Below, in pieces: positions 30,604-39,895 of a stretch of 64,000 nt of DNA. A model generated the notes under the pieces. It was given only the letters and a program-made list of their open reading frames with translations, was not told the origin of the DNA and ran no database searches. The stretch is from Idiomarina abyssalis (lineage in GTDB: Bacteria > Pseudomonadota > Gammaproteobacteria > Enterobacterales > Alteromonadaceae). Each line of letters opens with the position of its first letter. Position 1 is the first letter of the stretch. A program made the translations under genes and the position numbers. The DNA is taken from the NCBI RefSeq assembly GCF_900116625.1, contig NZ_FPBE01000002.1, positions 248,001 through 312,000 on the forward strand. The letters are read 5' to 3'.

Positions 30604-31563
30604 GTGACACATAAAATCTGTGCTGTTATCTGGTTACTCTTTACTCTTCCTCTAACAGCAAATGGCCAAAACTTTTTTAACCTTAACGAAACCCAAGACG
30701 GCCAGTTAACCTTTTCTTATCAATGGCGTGACTTTAACGACAGTCAGCAATCCTTTGACTTCCAGGTCGATAAAAGAGAGTTCCTGCAACCTTTAAAGCG
30801 TTATCGCGGATTTAATCTGGAGCGCAGTCAACGCGAGCTTACTCACCAGTTGAATCGCTACATCCGGCAGCAACAATGGCAGGGTATTCAGGCTCGCCTT
30901 ACACCCCGTCAACAGTCAGTAGAGCTGGTCACCGCCAATAGCAGAACTCAGGAAAAACAAGCACAGCTGACTGAATACAAAAGGCTTTTACGCGAATACT
31001 ACAATGAACGCTGGAATGATTATTTAGAAGCCAACTTTTATCGTCAGCTCACTCTGCCTCCGGGTGAACAGGGCATTATTCCCGACCACCCCGCTATTGC
31101 CAGCGAAATGACGGCTGTATTACGCCCGTTAATACAAGCTATTGGAGAGCAGCTAGGTAACAACACACAGCGCAATTACATCAATTACATCGCCAGCTTT
31201 ATTCAGCAGATCCCTTATAACGACTTGAGCAGTAAGCTTGATAGCCGTGGAGATGGCTTCGTACCCCCTAACCAGCTGCTCTACTATAATCAGGGCGACT
31301 GCGACAGCAAAGTCACGTTAATGAGCTCGGTAATTAAAGAAATTATTGAGACCCCAAAAATGGCAATCATTTACCTGCCCAACCATGCGGTTTTCGGTAT
31401 ATCTATTAGTAGCAGAAGCGATGACATTAGCGTGAAACACAATGGCGTGAATTACATACTAGTAGATGTTACTGGCCCGGCGGCAATGCCTCTGGGCCAG
31501 GTTGGAGGAGAAACCGAGTTTCAGGTCAACACTGAGCAATACACGGTTGTGCCCATTAACTGA
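30604..31563 (+). CDS. Exported transglutaminase-like cysteine protein, uncharacterised
   Basis: A 319-residue protein with a signal peptide (VIWLLFTLPLTANGQN). A basic, Gln-rich helical middle follows (about 60-140), then a C-terminal domain whose order of motifs is that of the transglutaminase/papain-like fold: Cys in YYNQGDCDSKVTLMSSV (about residue 237), His in YLPNHAVFGIS (about 265) and Asp in YILVDVTGPA (about 290). It could be a protease, an amidase or a cross-linking enzyme in the periplasm. The family was not identified by name. The start is GTG at 30604. The stop codon abuts the stop codon of the convergent PhoH gene with no base between. Confidence 0.72.
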   Translation: MTHKICAVIWLLFTLPLTANGQNFFNLNETQDGQLTFSYQWRDFNDSQQSFDFQVDKREFLQPLKRYRGFNLERSQRELTHQLNRYIRQQQWQGIQARLTPRQQSVELVTANSRTQEKQAQLTEYKRLLREYYNERWNDYLEANFYRQLTLPPGEQGIIPDHPAIASEMTAVLRPLIQAIGEQLGNNTQRNYINYIASFIQQIPYNDLSSKLDSRGDGFVPPNQLLYYNQGDCDSKVTLMSSVIKEIIETPKMAIIYLPNHAVFGISISSRSDDISVKHNGVNYILVDVTGPAAMPLGQVGGETEFQVNTEQYTVVPIN

Positions 31564-32949
31564 TTAAAGATGCTCTTCTGCGAACTTAGCTAACGGACTG
31601 CGCACCACCCCATTCAAGTTAACTGTTGCACTACCGGGGTAGTCTTTAAAGCGCTCAACAATATAAGTTAAACCTGAAGTCACAGCCGTTAAGTAATAAC
31701 TGTCAATTTGTGCCAAATTACCCGATACCACCAGCTTAGTATTTTCACCACAACGCGTTATTAGGGTTTTCAACTGAGACGCCGTTAAGTTCTGCGCTTC
31801 ATCCAGAATGACTATAGCGTTCTGTATGCTGCGTCCGCGCATAAAGTTGAGTGACTTAAACTGAATATTGGCTTTTTTCATAATATAGTTCAGGCTCGAC
31901 TCCATACTCTCATCGTGTTTATGCAAAGCCTCCAGGGAATCTGTTATTGCCGATAACCAGGGCGCCATTTTTTCCTCTTCGGTGCCCGGCAAGTAGCCAA
32001 TTGACTCGGCAATTTCCGGGGTATTGCGGGTCACGATAACTTTCTCATAAATTCCCTGCTCTACCACCATTTGCAAGGCCGCTGACAAAGCCAGGAAAGT
32101 TTTTCCACTGCCAGCAGGACCAGTCAGAATGACCATATCCATGCTGGTATCAAGCAATGCATGCAACGCCATGGCCTGATAGATGTTCTTAGGGTGAACA
32201 CCCCAGGCGCCGTAAGACATCATGCGCTCGACGCTCAAGTCCATTAAAGTAACGGTGTCGTTGTCGTACTCCTCTACCCGGGCCGCAAAGCTGTCTGTTG
32301 AGTCAATAATGTATTCATTGGCAAAAATTTGCGGCAGTAAGTCCCGGCTTACGGTGTGATACGCATCGCGACCTTCCTGTTGAGTTTTTACCTCGCCCAC
32401 CTGCGACCAAAAGTCCCCTTCAAATTTATAGAAGCCTTTGGTCAGCAATCGAATGTCATCAATAAGCTGGTCGGTACGATAATCTTCAACAAATTTCATG
32501 CCCGCGCCTTTGGCTTTCAGGCGCATATTGATGTCTTTGGTTACCAGCACCACACCGGCCGGGGTTCGCTCGCGCTGAATTTCCAGAGCGGCCTGAATAA
32601 TCCGGTGGTCATTTTCCGCTAACGAAAGCACCGACTCGGTTTGCTCAAGCTGATAATCGGGGAAAATAGCCAGGGTTCCGTTCGCCGTATGCTCACCATG
32701 CATTCTGCTTAAGGGCACTCCAGCAACAATTTCCTCTGGTGTTGCTTCTTTTAACACTTCTTCTAAAGAGCGAATAGCCACCCGCGCTTCCCGGCTGACG
32801 TCCTTATTCCGATCTTTGATCTTGTCGAGTTCCTCCAGAACCACCATGGGAATAATAACGTTGTGTTCATCGAAATTAAGGAAGGCGAGCGGGTCGTGCA
32901 GAAGAATATTGGTATCCAGGATAAAGAACTTGCCGGTGTTTTTAGTCAT
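31564..32949 (-). CDS. PIN-PhoH fusion ATPase (PhoH2-type)
   Basis: A 461-residue protein joining an N-terminal PIN RNase domain (FILDTNILLHDPLAF and VLVTKDINMRLKAKG carry the acidic residues, about 1-150) to a C-terminal PhoH ATPase. The latter has Walker A GPAGSGKTFLALSAAL near residue 280 and Walker B AIVILDEAQNLT near 375. Characterised PhoH2 proteins of mycobacteria unwind and cut RNA, so an RNA-processing role is likely. It is divergent from rapA and convergent with the transglutaminase-like gene. It is not the E. coli phoH/ybeZ type, which lacks PIN. Confidence 0.93.
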   Translation of the reverse strand: MTKNTGKFFILDTNILLHDPLAFLNFDEHNVIIPMVVLEELDKIKDRNKDVSREARVAIRSLEEVLKEATPEEIVAGVPLSRMHGEHTANGTLAIFPDYQLEQTESVLSLAENDHRIIQAALEIQRERTPAGVVLVTKDINMRLKAKGAGMKFVEDYRTDQLIDDIRLLTKGFYKFEGDFWSQVGEVKTQQEGRDAYHTVSRDLLPQIFANEYIIDSTDSFAARVEEYDNDTVTLMDLSVERMMSYGAWGVHPKNIYQAMALHALLDTSMDMVILTGPAGSGKTFLALSAALQMVVEQGIYEKVIVTRNTPEIAESIGYLPGTEEEKMAPWLSAITDSLEALHKHDESMESSLNYIMKKANIQFKSLNFMRGRSIQNAIVILDEAQNLTASQLKTLITRCGENTKLVVSGNLAQIDSYYLTAVTSGLTYIVERFKDYPGSATVNLNGVVRSPLAKFAEEHL

Positions 32950-33097
32950 TAGCGCATACCTTTGCTGTGATTATTCTTTTCTTACAGCTTAGCCTAAAAT
33001 TCATGACATAACGGTTACAGAAATAAATTTTTCCTCGGAATTGGTGACTGAATTAAGTACCATTGCGGCCTTGGAAAATGGCATGCGGGAGTGTGTA

Positions 33098-35758
33098 GTG
33101 AGCGAGTTTAGAGTTGGACAGCGTTACCTCAGTGAAACTGAAACCGAATTAGGGCTGGGTATGATAACTCAGGCCGAAGGTCGTCACTTAACCGTGATGT
33201 TCCCTGCCACCGGTGAAGTGCGACTGTACTCTGCTCAGGATGCGCCTCTGGCTCGATATCAGTTGCAAGTTCAACAGCAAGGTAAGCACGCCGACGGCTG
33301 GAGCTTCACTATTCAGGAGCTGACTGAATCACAGGGTATTGTGACTTACCACGGACTGCGTGATGACAACCAGGAGTCAGTTGTTGTTCCTGAAACTCAA
33401 CTCTCGCATCAAGTTGACAGTAATCCGGCATTAACTCGTTTGCTTGCTGGTCAGGCCGACCGACTCGATATGTATCAATTGCGCTGTGAGGCTGGTGAAC
33501 ATTTGGCGCATCACCAGGCAAGCGAGGTGGCCGGCTTATTAGGCGTTCGTACCCATTTGCTGCCGCATCAGCTGTATATTGCTAAGACGGTCGCTGATCG
33601 CTATCACCCACGCGTGCTTTTGGCCGACGAAGTGGGCTTAGGAAAAACCATTGAAGCCGGCATGATCATTAAACGCCGATTGACCACCGGCCGCTCTCAA
33701 CGCGCACTCATTGTTGTGCCTGAGTCTCTTATGCACCAATGGTTAGTGGAGCTACGTCGCCGCTTTGCACTGAACTTTACCCTGTTTGATGACGAACGTT
33801 GTGAGCAAGCGGAAGCCGACAGTGAAAATCCTTTTCTGACCGAACAACACATTATTATCAGTAGTCGGTTTATGCATGAGTCACGCTGGAATGAGGCCTT
33901 ACTCGATGCGGAATTTGATCTGCTGATTATTGATGAAGCCCACCATCTGCAACCGGATGCTCCTGAATTCAGCGCCGTAAAAAGCCTTTGCGAAGCAGTG
34001 CCCAGTTTGCTGCTGCTGACGGCAACACCAGAACAAGAAGGTGCTGAGGGACATTTCCAGCGACTGCAGTTACTGGATCCGGACAGGTTCTCCGATTTCG
34101 CCAGTTTTCAGCAAGAACAGGCGCATTATAAAGAGTTAGCAGAACAAGCTGAGTCAGTGACTGACCCGGCAGAGCTTGATGACCTGCTCGATAAACACGG
34201 CACAGGCCGCGTTATGTTCCGTAATCGTCGGGCCGATATCGGCGGTTTCCCTGAGCGTCATTTTCATCCGGTAGAACTGGATGAGTGTGAACCCGATGAC
34301 GACATGCCCTGGTGGATGGAAGATCCGCGTATTGACTGGTTATTGGAGCACATTAAGCAAAACCGCTCAGAAAAAGCGCTGCTAATCTGTAAAACTGCGG
34401 AGCAAGTGCTGGATTTGTCTGAAGCTCTGCGCGTACTCGCAGGTGTGCACGCGGCCACCTTTCATGAAGGAATGACGCTGACCGAACGAGACCGTTCTGC
34501 CGCCTTTTTTGCGAGCGAAGAAGATGGCAGCCCTATCCTACTGTGCTCAGAAATTGGCAGTGAAGGCCGCAATTTTCAGTTCGTGCATCAACTGATCTTA
34601 TTCGACTTACCAGCCAACCCCGACTTGCTGGAACAGCGTATTGGTCGTTTAGACCGTATTGGCCAGCAGCAGGACATTGATATTTACCTACCTTATTGTA
34701 GAGGCTCTGCCGAAGCTATATTGCTGCCATGGTACGAGCAGGGAATGAATGCCTTCACTCAGTGTAATGCGATAGGCCGTAAACTGTACGACGCTTTCGG
34801 CGCTGAAATTGAGCAGGCTATTACTGAACAGCAGCCTTTAAGTTCTGAACTATTAGAGCAGACAAAAGAGCTGCACAAAACCTGGCTGGAGCACAACAGG
34901 GAAGGTCAGGACAAGCTGCAGGCACTCAATGCTTGTCGCCCGGAAACCGCAGAAAAAATCATAGAGCAAATTCATAGCGACAGCGATACCGATACGCTCG
35001 CCGATTTCATGATTGCCTTCTTTGACCGTTTTGGTGTTAATAACGAAGTTCTGGATGAAGAACGCTGGTTTATTCGCCCGGGAGAACACATGCGTGTTGG
35101 CAGTCTGCCTGGTTTGCCTGACGACGGTATTACCATAACCTTTGACAGGGTTACCGCGCTGAACTTTGAAGATACCGACTTTCTGAGCTGGGATCACCCG
35201 ATGGTACAAGCGGCGCTCGAGTTGCTGACTGCTGATGACTTTGGCAGCACTTGTGTGGCCGAGTTAAAAAACCCGGCAATTCCGGCGGGCAGCTGGTTCC
35301 TTGAATTAGACTTTGCCAGCATAGTTCCTGCGCCTAAAGCCGCGGCCCTACAGGAGTTTTGCCCACTGCAAAGCCTGCGGCTTCTGTTTAATGGTCAGGG
35401 TCAGGAGCTCTCTGCCAAAGTATCGCGCGAGCTACTGGATCAGCAGTCTAACTTCATTGATAAGAAAACCGCCCGTCAGGTATTGCGCCAGCTAAGAGAT
35501 GCAGCGCAAAAGCTTATCCAGTCAGGCCAACAACAAGCACGCAAATGGCAGCAAGAGCAACTGGAGCAGGTAAGACAAGAGGCTACAGCGGCACTGCAAC
35601 ATGAACGCCAACGACTGCTCGACTTGCAGAAGAAAAACCCGTCGGTACGCAGCAGTGAAATAGAAGCTATAAACTGGCGCGAAGAGCAGATTACAGCGGC
35701 ACTGGAAAGTCCGCAGTTGTCGCTACAGGCTGTTCGCATTTTGGTGAACAACCATTAA
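33098..35758 (+). CDS. rapA: RNA polymerase-associated ATPase RapA
   Basis: The 886-residue Swi2/Snf2 ATPase binds RNA polymerase and helps it recycle after transcription. The N-terminal Tudor-like part starts MSEFRVGQRYLSETETELGLG (given with gaps here: SEFRVGQRY, then ETELGLG). Walker A is LLADEVGLGKTIEAGM, motif II LLIIDEAHHLQP, and motif VI QRIGRLDRIGQQ. E. coli RapA has 968 residues, so this is slightly short. The GTG at 33098 with GGGAG six bases before it matches the family start. An in-frame TTG at 33041 and an ATG at 33083 are alternatives. Confidence 0.94.
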   Translation: MSEFRVGQRYLSETETELGLGMITQAEGRHLTVMFPATGEVRLYSAQDAPLARYQLQVQQQGKHADGWSFTIQELTESQGIVTYHGLRDDNQESVVVPETQLSHQVDSNPALTRLLAGQADRLDMYQLRCEAGEHLAHHQASEVAGLLGVRTHLLPHQLYIAKTVADRYHPRVLLADEVGLGKTIEAGMIIKRRLTTGRSQRALIVVPESLMHQWLVELRRRFALNFTLFDDERCEQAEADSENPFLTEQHIIISSRFMHESRWNEALLDAEFDLLIIDEAHHLQPDAPEFSAVKSLCEAVPSLLLLTATPEQEGAEGHFQRLQLLDPDRFSDFASFQQEQAHYKELAEQAESVTDPAELDDLLDKHGTGRVMFRNRRADIGGFPERHFHPVELDECEPDDDMPWWMEDPRIDWLLEHIKQNRSEKALLICKTAEQVLDLSEALRVLAGVHAATFHEGMTLTERDRSAAFFASEEDGSPILLCSEIGSEGRNFQFVHQLILFDLPANPDLLEQRIGRLDRIGQQQDIDIYLPYCRGSAEAILLPWYEQGMNAFTQCNAIGRKLYDAFGAEIEQAITEQQPLSSELLEQTKELHKTWLEHNREGQDKLQALNACRPETAEKIIEQIHSDSDTDTLADFMIAFFDRFGVNNEVLDEERWFIRPGEHMRVGSLPGLPDDGITITFDRVTALNFEDTDFLSWDHPMVQAALELLTADDFGSTCVAELKNPAIPAGSWFLELDFASIVPAPKAAALQEFCPLQSLRLLFNGQGQELSAKVSRELLDQQSNFIDKKTARQVLRQLRDAAQKLIQSGQQQARKWQQEQLEQVRQEATAALQHERQRLLDLQKKNPSVRSSEIEAINWREEQITAALESPQLSLQAVRILVNNH

Positions 35759-36414
35759 TGACGCTGCTTCACTATGAGCCACCAACAACGCCATTTCTTC
35801 AAGTTATTTATGAAGACGCTCAGTTGTTGGTGGTTGATAAACCCAGCGGACTATTGAGTGTTCCGGGAAAACGACCGCAGCATAAAGATTCCACTTATAC
35901 TCGAGTGCAGCGGGTACACCCGGAAATTAGAGTGGTTCATCGGTTGGATATGGCTACCTCAGGTATTTTGTTACTGGCAAAAACCAAAGCTGCACAAAGC
36001 CACCTGAACAAACAATTTCAGGACCGCACAACCCACAAAAAATACATTGCCAAGGTATGGGGGGAGCTACCTGCTTCACAGGGCGAAGTTGAACTCCCGC
36101 TTTCCTGCGACTGGCCGAATCGCCCGCGCCAGCATATGGATTTTTTCACCGGCAAACCAAGTACGACCTTCTACCGGGTGAGTGAATTTGACGGCAAGTG
36201 TAGTCGCGTTGAACTGACCCCATACACTGGCCGCTCGCACCAGCTTAGAGTTCATATGCAGGCCATTGGCTGCCCGATATTAGGCGATAAATTCTATGCG
36301 CACAGCGAGGCGTTTTCTGCCGCTGAACGCTTATTGCTGCATGCTGAGGACCTTTGCGTAACACACCCACAAACTGAACAACCTATAGCCTTTCATAGCC
36401 CGGTTCCGTTTTAA
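35758..36414 (+). CDS. rluA: Dual-specificity rRNA/tRNA pseudouridine synthase RluA
   Basis: A 218-residue synthase that isomerises U746 of 23S rRNA and U32 of some tRNAs, by homology. It has the catalytic motif VVHRLDMATSGILLLAK with its Asp near residue 65, and TPYTGRSHQLRVHMQAIG downstream. There is no S4 domain, as is normal for RluA. Its ATG overlaps the rapA stop by one base (TAATG), as in the conserved rapA-rluA pair. Confidence 0.95.
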   Translation: MTLLHYEPPTTPFLQVIYEDAQLLVVDKPSGLLSVPGKRPQHKDSTYTRVQRVHPEIRVVHRLDMATSGILLLAKTKAAQSHLNKQFQDRTTHKKYIAKVWGELPASQGEVELPLSCDWPNRPRQHMDFFTGKPSTTFYRVSEFDGKCSRVELTPYTGRSHQLRVHMQAIGCPILGDKFYAHSEAFSAAERLLLHAEDLCVTHPQTEQPIAFHSPVPF

Positions 36415-36458
36415 TACTTTGCGCTCAAGCTGACGCCGCTGTGGCCGATATAAGCTGC

Positions 36459-37244
36459 ATGAAGCGTTATTCATTATTGCTACTCGCGGCACTGTGTATC
36501 AGTCCCGCAGTCAGCCAGGACGACTTACAACGTTATTTACCGCAAGACCAGCTACACTGGTTGTCCGGTAATGACGACCAACGCTATTTGGTTTTAAAGA
36601 AAGAATACCTACAGGCTTTTGAGCGCGGTCAAATCGTGCTTATACCCGACTGGCACTATCATCCCTTGCAGTCTTTTTATATTCGCCCGGTGTATGAAAA
36701 CGCACCGGATTTTGGCTGGACCACCTGGGCGCTCACTCCGCCGGAAAATGACATACGCACGGACAATCTGCAGACCCCCGCCAGTGCCACACACTTTCCT
36801 GAAGCAGCTGATGAAGAGGTCTTCGAGCCTCTGGTTGGCGCCTTGCAACAACGCATGACACTGCTTCTGGACGAGACCTTAAGCCGGCCGGGCTTCTCAG
36901 TGTGGGTGGTTGAAGGTATTACAGCGGATATTACTTTGCGACTGTTAGAAAGTGATCCGTCGATAATGCCGGATGCTATCGTCCTGATTAATGCTTATGT
37001 TCCGCAATTTCAGTATAACCGCGCTCTTGCCGACCGTATTAGTCAGTCACAACTGCCGGTTCTGGATATTCGCAGTGCTGAAAGTAATCAATGGATAAGC
37101 AAGCACTGGCAACTGCGCAAAAAGCTGGCGAGTAAATATCAGCACCCGGCTTACCGGCAGCGACAACTTATCAACTCCGGGAATGCCGGGCAGCGTGAGT
37201 TAATCTCAACCATAAAAGGCTGGCTTGAGTTTCACGGCTTTTAG
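36459..37244 (+). CDS. DUF3530-like exported protein
   Basis: About 261 residues with a signal peptide (MKRYSLLLLAALCISPAVSQ). The pattern WHYHPLQSFYIRPVYENAPD, then WTTWALTPPEND, and later AIVLINAYVPQFQYNRALAD followed by LPVLDIRSAESNQW, is that of DUF3530, a branch of alpha/beta hydrolases. Where relatives have a G-x-S/H-G-x-G elbow this protein reads VWVVEGITADITL, so no nucleophilic serine is seen. An in-frame GTG at 36441 would add six residues. It is the last gene of the rapA-rluA run and converges on djlA. Confidence 0.72.
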   Translation: MKRYSLLLLAALCISPAVSQDDLQRYLPQDQLHWLSGNDDQRYLVLKKEYLQAFERGQIVLIPDWHYHPLQSFYIRPVYENAPDFGWTTWALTPPENDIRTDNLQTPASATHFPEAADEEVFEPLVGALQQRMTLLLDETLSRPGFSVWVVEGITADITLRLLESDPSIMPDAIVLINAYVPQFQYNRALADRISQSQLPVLDIRSAESNQWISKHWQLRKKLASKYQHPAYRQRQLINSGNAGQRELISTIKGWLEFHGF

Positions 37245-37254
37245 CAGCAATCTT

Positions 37255-38085
37255 TTAACGAATATCCCGCTTTTCTTTGATTTTTTCATAAGCCGCCTGA
37301 ATATCCTGCGCCCGTTGCTGAGCCTGCTTCATGACTTCTTCAGGTAAGCCTTTCGATGCCAGCTTGTCCGGATGATGTCGGGCCATAAGTTTACGATAAG
37401 CCTTTTTAATTTCAGCGTTACTGTTCTGGGCGGTCACCCCAAGCACTTCATAGGCGTTGTTAATTTCATCCTGACTGGTGGTTTTACGCTGTTGTTGATG
37501 CTGCTGACGGCGATGCTGATGAAAACGAAAAGCCGCTTTTTCCATCATTAACCATTGGTCTAACTGAAAGCGCGTAAAGCCCAGAGACTTAGCAACGTTA
37601 ACCAGCACTTCATGCTCCGACTTTTCCAGAATTCCGTCATTCAATGCCAGACCAATTAACTGCTCCATGAAAAGCTGCAAGACATCCCGGTTGCCGTAAA
37701 AGGACGCACTAAAATCTTTCATGACCTGCTGCAAAGGAAATGTCGGTTCTTTACCTTCTCTGAACGCTTCCTGCGCTTCACGGGTTGCATCAGAACTTAA
37801 GTTCAGGCGCCGCATAAGCTCCTGCGCCTGCGCAATGTCACTGGTTGTTACTTTTCCTTTTGCCTTGGCAACATGACCCATTACAGCAAACAAGGTGTAA
37901 ATGAAGTTGGCATCCCCGGCAGCCTTCTCTGCACCGTATAAAAAGCGTCCCCAGGCGCCTTTTTGGGAAAAGTCCTGAGCCATTCCCCGATCAAACCAAT
38001 GGCCAATCAGAACGCCTAAAATAGCGCCCGGCCATTTCATAAATGCAAAACCTGCCAAGGCTCCTACTACTTTTCCCCAAACCAT
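37255..38085 (-). CDS. djlA: Membrane-anchored J-domain co-chaperone DjlA
   Basis: A 276-residue type III inner-membrane protein. A single N-terminal helix (MVWGKVVGALAGFAFMKWPG onward) is followed by a TerB-like helical domain (about 55-185), a Gln/His-rich linker and a C-terminal J domain with the essential HPD in ARHHPDKLASKG. It stimulates DnaK and in E. coli feeds envelope stress signalling. It comes one base after murU in the amgK-murU-djlA run beside lptD. Confidence 0.95.
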   Translation of the reverse strand: MVWGKVVGALAGFAFMKWPGAILGVLIGHWFDRGMAQDFSQKGAWGRFLYGAEKAAGDANFIYTLFAVMGHVAKAKGKVTTSDIAQAQELMRRLNLSSDATREAQEAFREGKEPTFPLQQVMKDFSASFYGNRDVLQLFMEQLIGLALNDGILEKSEHEVLVNVAKSLGFTRFQLDQWLMMEKAAFRFHQHRRQQHQQQRKTTSQDEINNAYEVLGVTAQNSNAEIKKAYRKLMARHHPDKLASKGLPEEVMKQAQQRAQDIQAAYEKIKEKRDIR

Positions 38086-38086
38086 G

Positions 38087-38755
38087 TTATTTCTCCAACT
38101 GCTGGTTAAGTTGATGCAGCCGCTCAGGGGTCCCTACGTCGGTCCAGTGCCCTTCCCAATAGCTTGCCGCTAACCTGCTTTGATTTATTGCCCGGTCAAA
38201 GAAGGTTTTAAGTGGCTGCTTTCCCTGAGGGTATGGTTCCAGCAGCTCTTTTCGGTATAAGCCAACACCGGAAAACGTCTTGCGGTCGTTTCCGTCATTA
38301 ACCAACAAACCATTTTCTAAAGCAAAGTCGCCCTCTGGGTGATGAACTGGGTTCTTAACCATGATCAAATGCGCCAACTGTTCTGCTTCCAGTTGAGTCG
38401 GCAGATCACGGTAATCCCAGTCGGTCCAAATATCTCCGTTAATGACCCAGAAAGGTTCATCACCTAACAAGGGCAAGGCTTTAATAATGCCACCAGCAGT
38501 TTCCAGCCCACCTTCCGGTTCTGCGGAAAAAGAAACCTGTAACCCCCACCGACTGCCGTCACCAACAAAGTTCTCAATTTGCTCACCGTGCCAGGCATGA
38601 TTAATAACAACCTCATTCACGCCAGCCTGCGCCAGCTTTTCTAAGTGATAAGCCAACAATGGTTTACCCGCTATGGGTAGTAAAGGTTTAGGCTGATTAT
38701 CGGTTAACGGCCGCATGCGACTGCCTCGGCCAGCGGCTAAGATCATTGCTCTCAC
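38087..38755 (-). CDS. murU: N-acetylmuramate alpha-1-phosphate uridylyltransferase MurU
   Basis: The 222-residue nucleotidyltransferase makes UDP-MurNAc in peptidoglycan recycling, by homology with Pseudomonas MurU. It has the signature MILAAGRGSRMRPLTDNQPK, LLPIAGKPLLAYHLEKL and the metal-site INGDIWTDWDY. I start at the GTG at 38755, which overlaps the amgK stop (GTGA) and has AAGGA before it. An in-frame start at 38797 would add 14 residues inside amgK. The next gene, djlA, follows at once. Confidence 0.93.
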   Translation of the reverse strand: MRAMILAAGRGSRMRPLTDNQPKPLLPIAGKPLLAYHLEKLAQAGVNEVVINHAWHGEQIENFVGDGSRWGLQVSFSAEPEGGLETAGGIIKALPLLGDEPFWVINGDIWTDWDYRDLPTQLEAEQLAHLIMVKNPVHHPEGDFALENGLLVNDGNDRKTFSGVGLYRKELLEPYPQGKQPLKTFFDRAINQSRLAASYWEGHWTDVGTPERLHQLNQQLEK

Positions 38756-39756
38756 TTTGCTTCCTTCCAGGCCGGTATGACACGTTTTTCCAGCCATTGG
38801 TTATAATCCGACAACTGTGAATAGTTAGCGCTTACTCGCTGTAAATAACCTAAAGTTCTGGGTACGTCTTGTAAGTAACCCGGCTTGTGGTCACGATGAG
38901 CCAGGCGAGCGAAGATACCTGCGGCCTTAGTGTGACGCTGTAAGCCCATCCAGTCGAACCAATGCTGCCATTGTTCAGGCTCAATCTGAGCAGCTAAATG
39001 ATTTGACTCAACGAGCTGTTGCCGTAAGCCCTCACCCAGTTCAGCCACCCATTCATCTGGCCACTCAATATAGCAATCTCGTAACAGCGATACCGCATCG
39101 TAGGTGACCGGTCCCAACACTGCATCCTGAAAATCAATAACCCCAATGCTGTCGTCATCCAACAGCATTAAATTACGTGAGTGGTAGTCTCTGTGCACGC
39201 CAACCTGAGGTTGCTCCAGCGCGTTATCAATCAGTTGCTGGCTGAATTGCTGCCAAATTTCCTGGTCTTCATTATTCCAGTTAAGGTTTAAGTGAGTCTG
39301 GAGCAGCCAGTCTTTAAACAACGACAACTCGCGTTTGAGCAAAGCCGTGTCGAACGCAGGCAATTCACCTAACTCGGTACTGCGTACTGACATAATATTC
39401 GGCAAAGCCGCTAAAGCTTGCTGGTAATACTGCCGGGCATTACGAGGGTGCAGCTTACTGAGCAACAAAATCTGGCCGAAATCTGACTGCAACATAAAAC
39501 CTTGCTCGGTATCGGCTGCGATAATTTCAGGCACAGTAACGCCAGCATCAGCGTAAGCTTGTGCAACCGCCAAAAAAGGTTCCATAGGTTCTTTTTCCGG
39601 TGGACAGTCAACCGCTATCAGGCTTTCCTTTCCGTCAGTTGCCCGAAAATAACGACGGAAACTGGCATCGCCGGATACAACCTCTAAAGTCGGCTGGGGA
39701 ACCCCGGTCTGGGCTTCGCACCAAGCCTGCAGAGCCACTTCTCGTTTGTCTTCCAA
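38752..39756 (-). CDS. amgK: Anomeric MurNAc/GlcNAc kinase AmgK
   Basis: A 334-residue kinase of the aminoglycoside-phosphotransferase fold, acting before MurU in the cell-wall recycling shortcut that bypasses de novo UDP-MurNAc synthesis and confers fosfomycin tolerance in Pseudomonas. The catalytic loop is VGVHRDYHSRNLML and the metal Asp lies in IGVIDFQDAVLGP. The likely start is TTG at 39756, with GGAGG five bases upstream. A TTG at 39783 lacks a site. It diverges from lptD, the same arrangement as in Pseudomonas. Confidence 0.92.
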   Translation of the reverse strand: MEDKREVALQAWCEAQTGVPQPTLEVVSGDASFRRYFRATDGKESLIAVDCPPEKEPMEPFLAVAQAYADAGVTVPEIIAADTEQGFMLQSDFGQILLLSKLHPRNARQYYQQALAALPNIMSVRSTELGELPAFDTALLKRELSLFKDWLLQTHLNLNWNNEDQEIWQQFSQQLIDNALEQPQVGVHRDYHSRNLMLLDDDSIGVIDFQDAVLGPVTYDAVSLLRDCYIEWPDEWVAELGEGLRQQLVESNHLAAQIEPEQWQHWFDWMGLQRHTKAAGIFARLAHRDHKPGYLQDVPRTLGYLQRVSANYSQLSDYNQWLEKRVIPAWKEAK

Positions 39757-39895
39757 ATTATCCTCCACCAAATTTTGTCGCAAAGCCTTAAAACTAGCAG
39801 TGTACCAAATAGCGAAACAAACAAAATTGCTTTATTATACCCTCGCGCTGCAAAACAGAATAAATGCATTTAATAACAACGAACGGAAGATTCAA

